Source of the DNA: Pseudomonas huaxiensis
GTDB lineage: Bacteria; Pseudomonadota; Gammaproteobacteria; Pseudomonadales; Pseudomonadaceae
Assembly: GCF_003231275.1 (NCBI RefSeq)
Contig: NZ_QKVL01000008.1
Span: forward strand, 124,001-188,000
DNA: 64,000 nucleotides
Direction of reading: 5' to 3'
Shown: piece after piece, positions 62,480 through 64,000 of the stretch
How positions within the stretch are numbered: position 1 is the first letter of the stretch
Layout of the letters: each line of letters starts with the position of its first letter
The notes under the pieces: model-generated
The model's database searches: none
Told to the model about the DNA's origin: nothing
The model's input: only the letters and a program-made list of their open reading frames with translations
Translations under genes and position numbers: made by a program

Positions 62480-64000
62480 TCAGCCTTTGAGCTGCGGGAA
62501 GTCTTCTTCGAAGTGCTCGTGTTCGCCGCGGCTGTCGCCTTGCCGGCGCTGTACTTCCATCTGCCGCAGTTCTACCCGGCGGATCTTGCCGGAGATGGTC
62601 TTGGGCAACTCGGTGACGAACTCGATGCGCCGCACCCGCTTGTACGGCGCCAGGTGTTCGCGGGCGAAGGCGAGAATGCTGTGGGCCAGCTCCGCGCTGC
62701 CCACCTGATCGTGGACCAGGATCAGGAACGCCTTGGGCACTGCCAGCCGCACCGGGTCATGGCTGGGCACTACCGCCACTTCCATCACCGCCGGGTGTTC
62801 GATCAGCGCGCTTTCCAGCTCGAAGGGGCTGATGCGGTAGTCGGAAGCCTTGAACACGTCGTCGGCGCGACCAACGAAAGTGATGTAGCCGTCGGCGTCG
62901 ATCTGCGCGGTGTCGCCGGTGCGGTAGTAGCCGTCGCGCATGACCTCGGCGGTTTTCTCCGGGCTGTCTTCGTAGCCGAGCATCAGGCCCAGCGGCCGTA
63001 TCGCCAGCGGCAGGGCGACTTCGCCTTCGTTGCCGGGCAGGCCGTCGGGATCGAGCAGGCTGACCTGATAACCGGGCAGCGGACGGCCCATCGACCCGGG
63101 CTTGAGGACCTGGCCGGGAGTATTGCCGACCAGCGCGGTGGTTTCCGACTGGCCGAAGCCGTCGCGCAGGTCGAGGCCCCAGGCGTGATGCACTTGCTCG
63201 ATGATTTCCGGGTTGAGGGGCTCGCCGGCGCCGACCAGCTCCCGCAGGCGCAGGCGGCCACGGTAGCTGGCGAGGTCTTCCTGAATCAGCATGCGCCAGA
63301 CTGTGGGTGGCGCGCACAGGCTGGTGATGCCGTAGCGTTCCAGCACCTGCAGCAGCGAGATGGCATTGAAGCGCGGGTTGTTGTGGATGAACACGCAGGC
63401 CCCGGCATTCCACGGGGCGAAGAAACAACTCCAGGCGTGCTTGGCCCAGCCGGGAGACGAGATGTTCAGGTGCAGATCGCCGGGCTGCAGGCCGATCCAG
63501 TAGAGGGTCGACAGGTGCCCCACCGGATAGCTCTGGTGGCTGTGCAGGACCATTTTCGGTTTGGAGGTGGTGCCTGACGTGAAGTACAGCAGCATCGGGT
63601 CGGTGGCGCGGGTCACGCCTTCCTCGATGAACGCGGCACTGTGGTTTTCGGCGTCGGCATGGGGCACCCAGCCGTCTGCCTGGGTGCCGACGCTGATGCG
63701 GGTGAAGTCGCCGCCGATGACGGCGAATTTTTCCAGGTTGGCGGCGCCGACGATCAAGTGGCGGACGTTGCCGCGTTCGATGCGGTCGCGCAGGTCTTCC
63801 GTGGTCAGCAGGGCGGTGGCGGGGATCACCACGGCGCCGAGCTTGAAGGCGGCGAGCATGCTTTCCCACAGGGCGATGTCGTTGCCGAGCATCATCAGGA
63901 CGCGCTCGCCGCGTTTCACGCCCAGCGCGCGCAAGTGGTTCGCCACACGGTTGGAGCGCTGCGCCATCTCATGGAAGCTGTAGCGGCGTTCGCTGCCGTC
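62480..64000 (-). CDS. AMP-binding acyl-CoA synthetase, 5' part outside window
   Basis: Adenylate-forming enzyme reading open to the right edge, so the N-terminus is missing. LLYFTSGTTSKPKMVLHSHQ (P-loop-like AMP motif), DGFGQSETTALVGN, DGYYRTGD, ITFVGRADDVFKASDYRISP and KTISGKIRRVELR with the catalytic Lys are present. The type is medium-chain/acetyl-like acyl-CoA synthetase. In context it would activate the acid produced by oxidation of the alcohol, though it is transcribed towards the activator and away from the dehydrogenase operon. Confidence 0.92.
   Translation of the reverse strand, partial: DGSERRYSFHEMAQRSNRVANHLRALGVKRGERVLMMLGNDIALWESMLAAFKLGAVVIPATALLTTEDLRDRIERGNVRHLIVGAANLEKFAVIGGDFTRISVGTQADGWVPHADAENHSAAFIEEGVTRATDPMLLYFTSGTTSKPKMVLHSHQSYPVGHLSTLYWIGLQPGDLHLNISSPGWAKHAWSCFFAPWNAGACVFIHNNPRFNAISLLQVLERYGITSLCAPPTVWRMLIQEDLASYRGRLRLRELVGAGEPLNPEIIEQVHHAWGLDLRDGFGQSETTALVGNTPGQVLKPGSMGRPLPGYQVSLLDPDGLPGNEGEVALPLAIRPLGLMLGYEDSPEKTAEVMRDGYYRTGDTAQIDADGYITFVGRADDVFKASDYRISPFELESALIEHPAVMEVAVVPSHDPVRLAVPKAFLILVHDQVGSAELAHSILAFAREHLAPYKRVRRIEFVTELPKTISGKIRRVELRQMEVQRRQGDSRGEHEHFEEDFPQLKG

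Overview
The window reads as a chromosomal segment of a fluorescens-type Pseudomonas. Supporting signs are the high-GC coding with long antisense shadow ORFs, the Pseudomonas-type REP elements (core GAGCGAGCTTGCTCGC), the glgA-treZ-malQ-treY-DUF2934-glgX order known from Pseudomonas, and small Pseudomonas-type families (DUF2790, DUF3077/DUF6124). I see no rRNA, tRNA or CRISPR array, and no intact insertion sequence.

Layout. 1-9.7 kb: a minus-strand glycogen/trehalose operon (glgA, treZ, malQ, treY, DUF2934 gene, glgX cut by the left edge). 10.3-17.6 kb: a signalling island with a single-domain receiver, a CHASE3-GAF hybrid kinase carrying three receivers, CheR, a receiver-less CheB, a receiver-kinase and a last receiver, without CheA, CheW or an MCP. 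17.7-23.2 kb: a DUF2235 GxSxG hydrolase facing a five-gene minus-strand operon of two small paralogous proteins and three helical proteins with hydrophobic tongues. Its layout matches tripartite alpha-pore-forming toxins of the HBL/Mak type, and I consider it the most interesting locus here. 23.4-27.4 kb: thiolase, 3-hydroxyacyl-CoA dehydrogenase, TetR and AraC regulators. 27.4-45 kb: mostly housekeeping and metabolic genes: AhpD-like protein, LysR, ankyrin protein, deaminase, MFS exporter, MocR regulator, DapA-family lyase, class II aldolase with a divergent XRE-cupin regulator, an unknown 852-residue protein, AraC/LysE pair, YebC-like protein, LRR-kinase, propionyl-CoA synthetase and ZapE.

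45.2-51.6 kb: a complete Csu-type chaperone-usher pilus operon (four pilin-like subunits counting the tip adhesin separately, plus chaperone, usher and adhesin, six genes in all). 51.6-57.1 kb: an accessory stretch of small genes, including a candidate CNF-like (Cys/His) deamidase, small membrane proteins, a PseH-like GNAT and an orphan ABC ATPase, with palindromes and structured RNA signals. 57.1-64 kb: an alcohol-oxidation module with a PQQ quinohemoprotein dehydrogenase and a beta-barrel transporter behind a recognisable sigma-54 promoter, a divergent AcoR-type sigma-54 activator with two upstream dyads, and a convergent acyl-CoA synthetase cut by the right edge.

How parts work together. 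The glycogen operon can make glucan, trim it and convert it to trehalose. The sigma-54 activator very likely controls the dehydrogenase operon. The class II aldolase/DapA pair is probably controlled by the XRE-cupin protein through a 19-bp palindrome. Function names come from motifs read by eye; no database search was possible.
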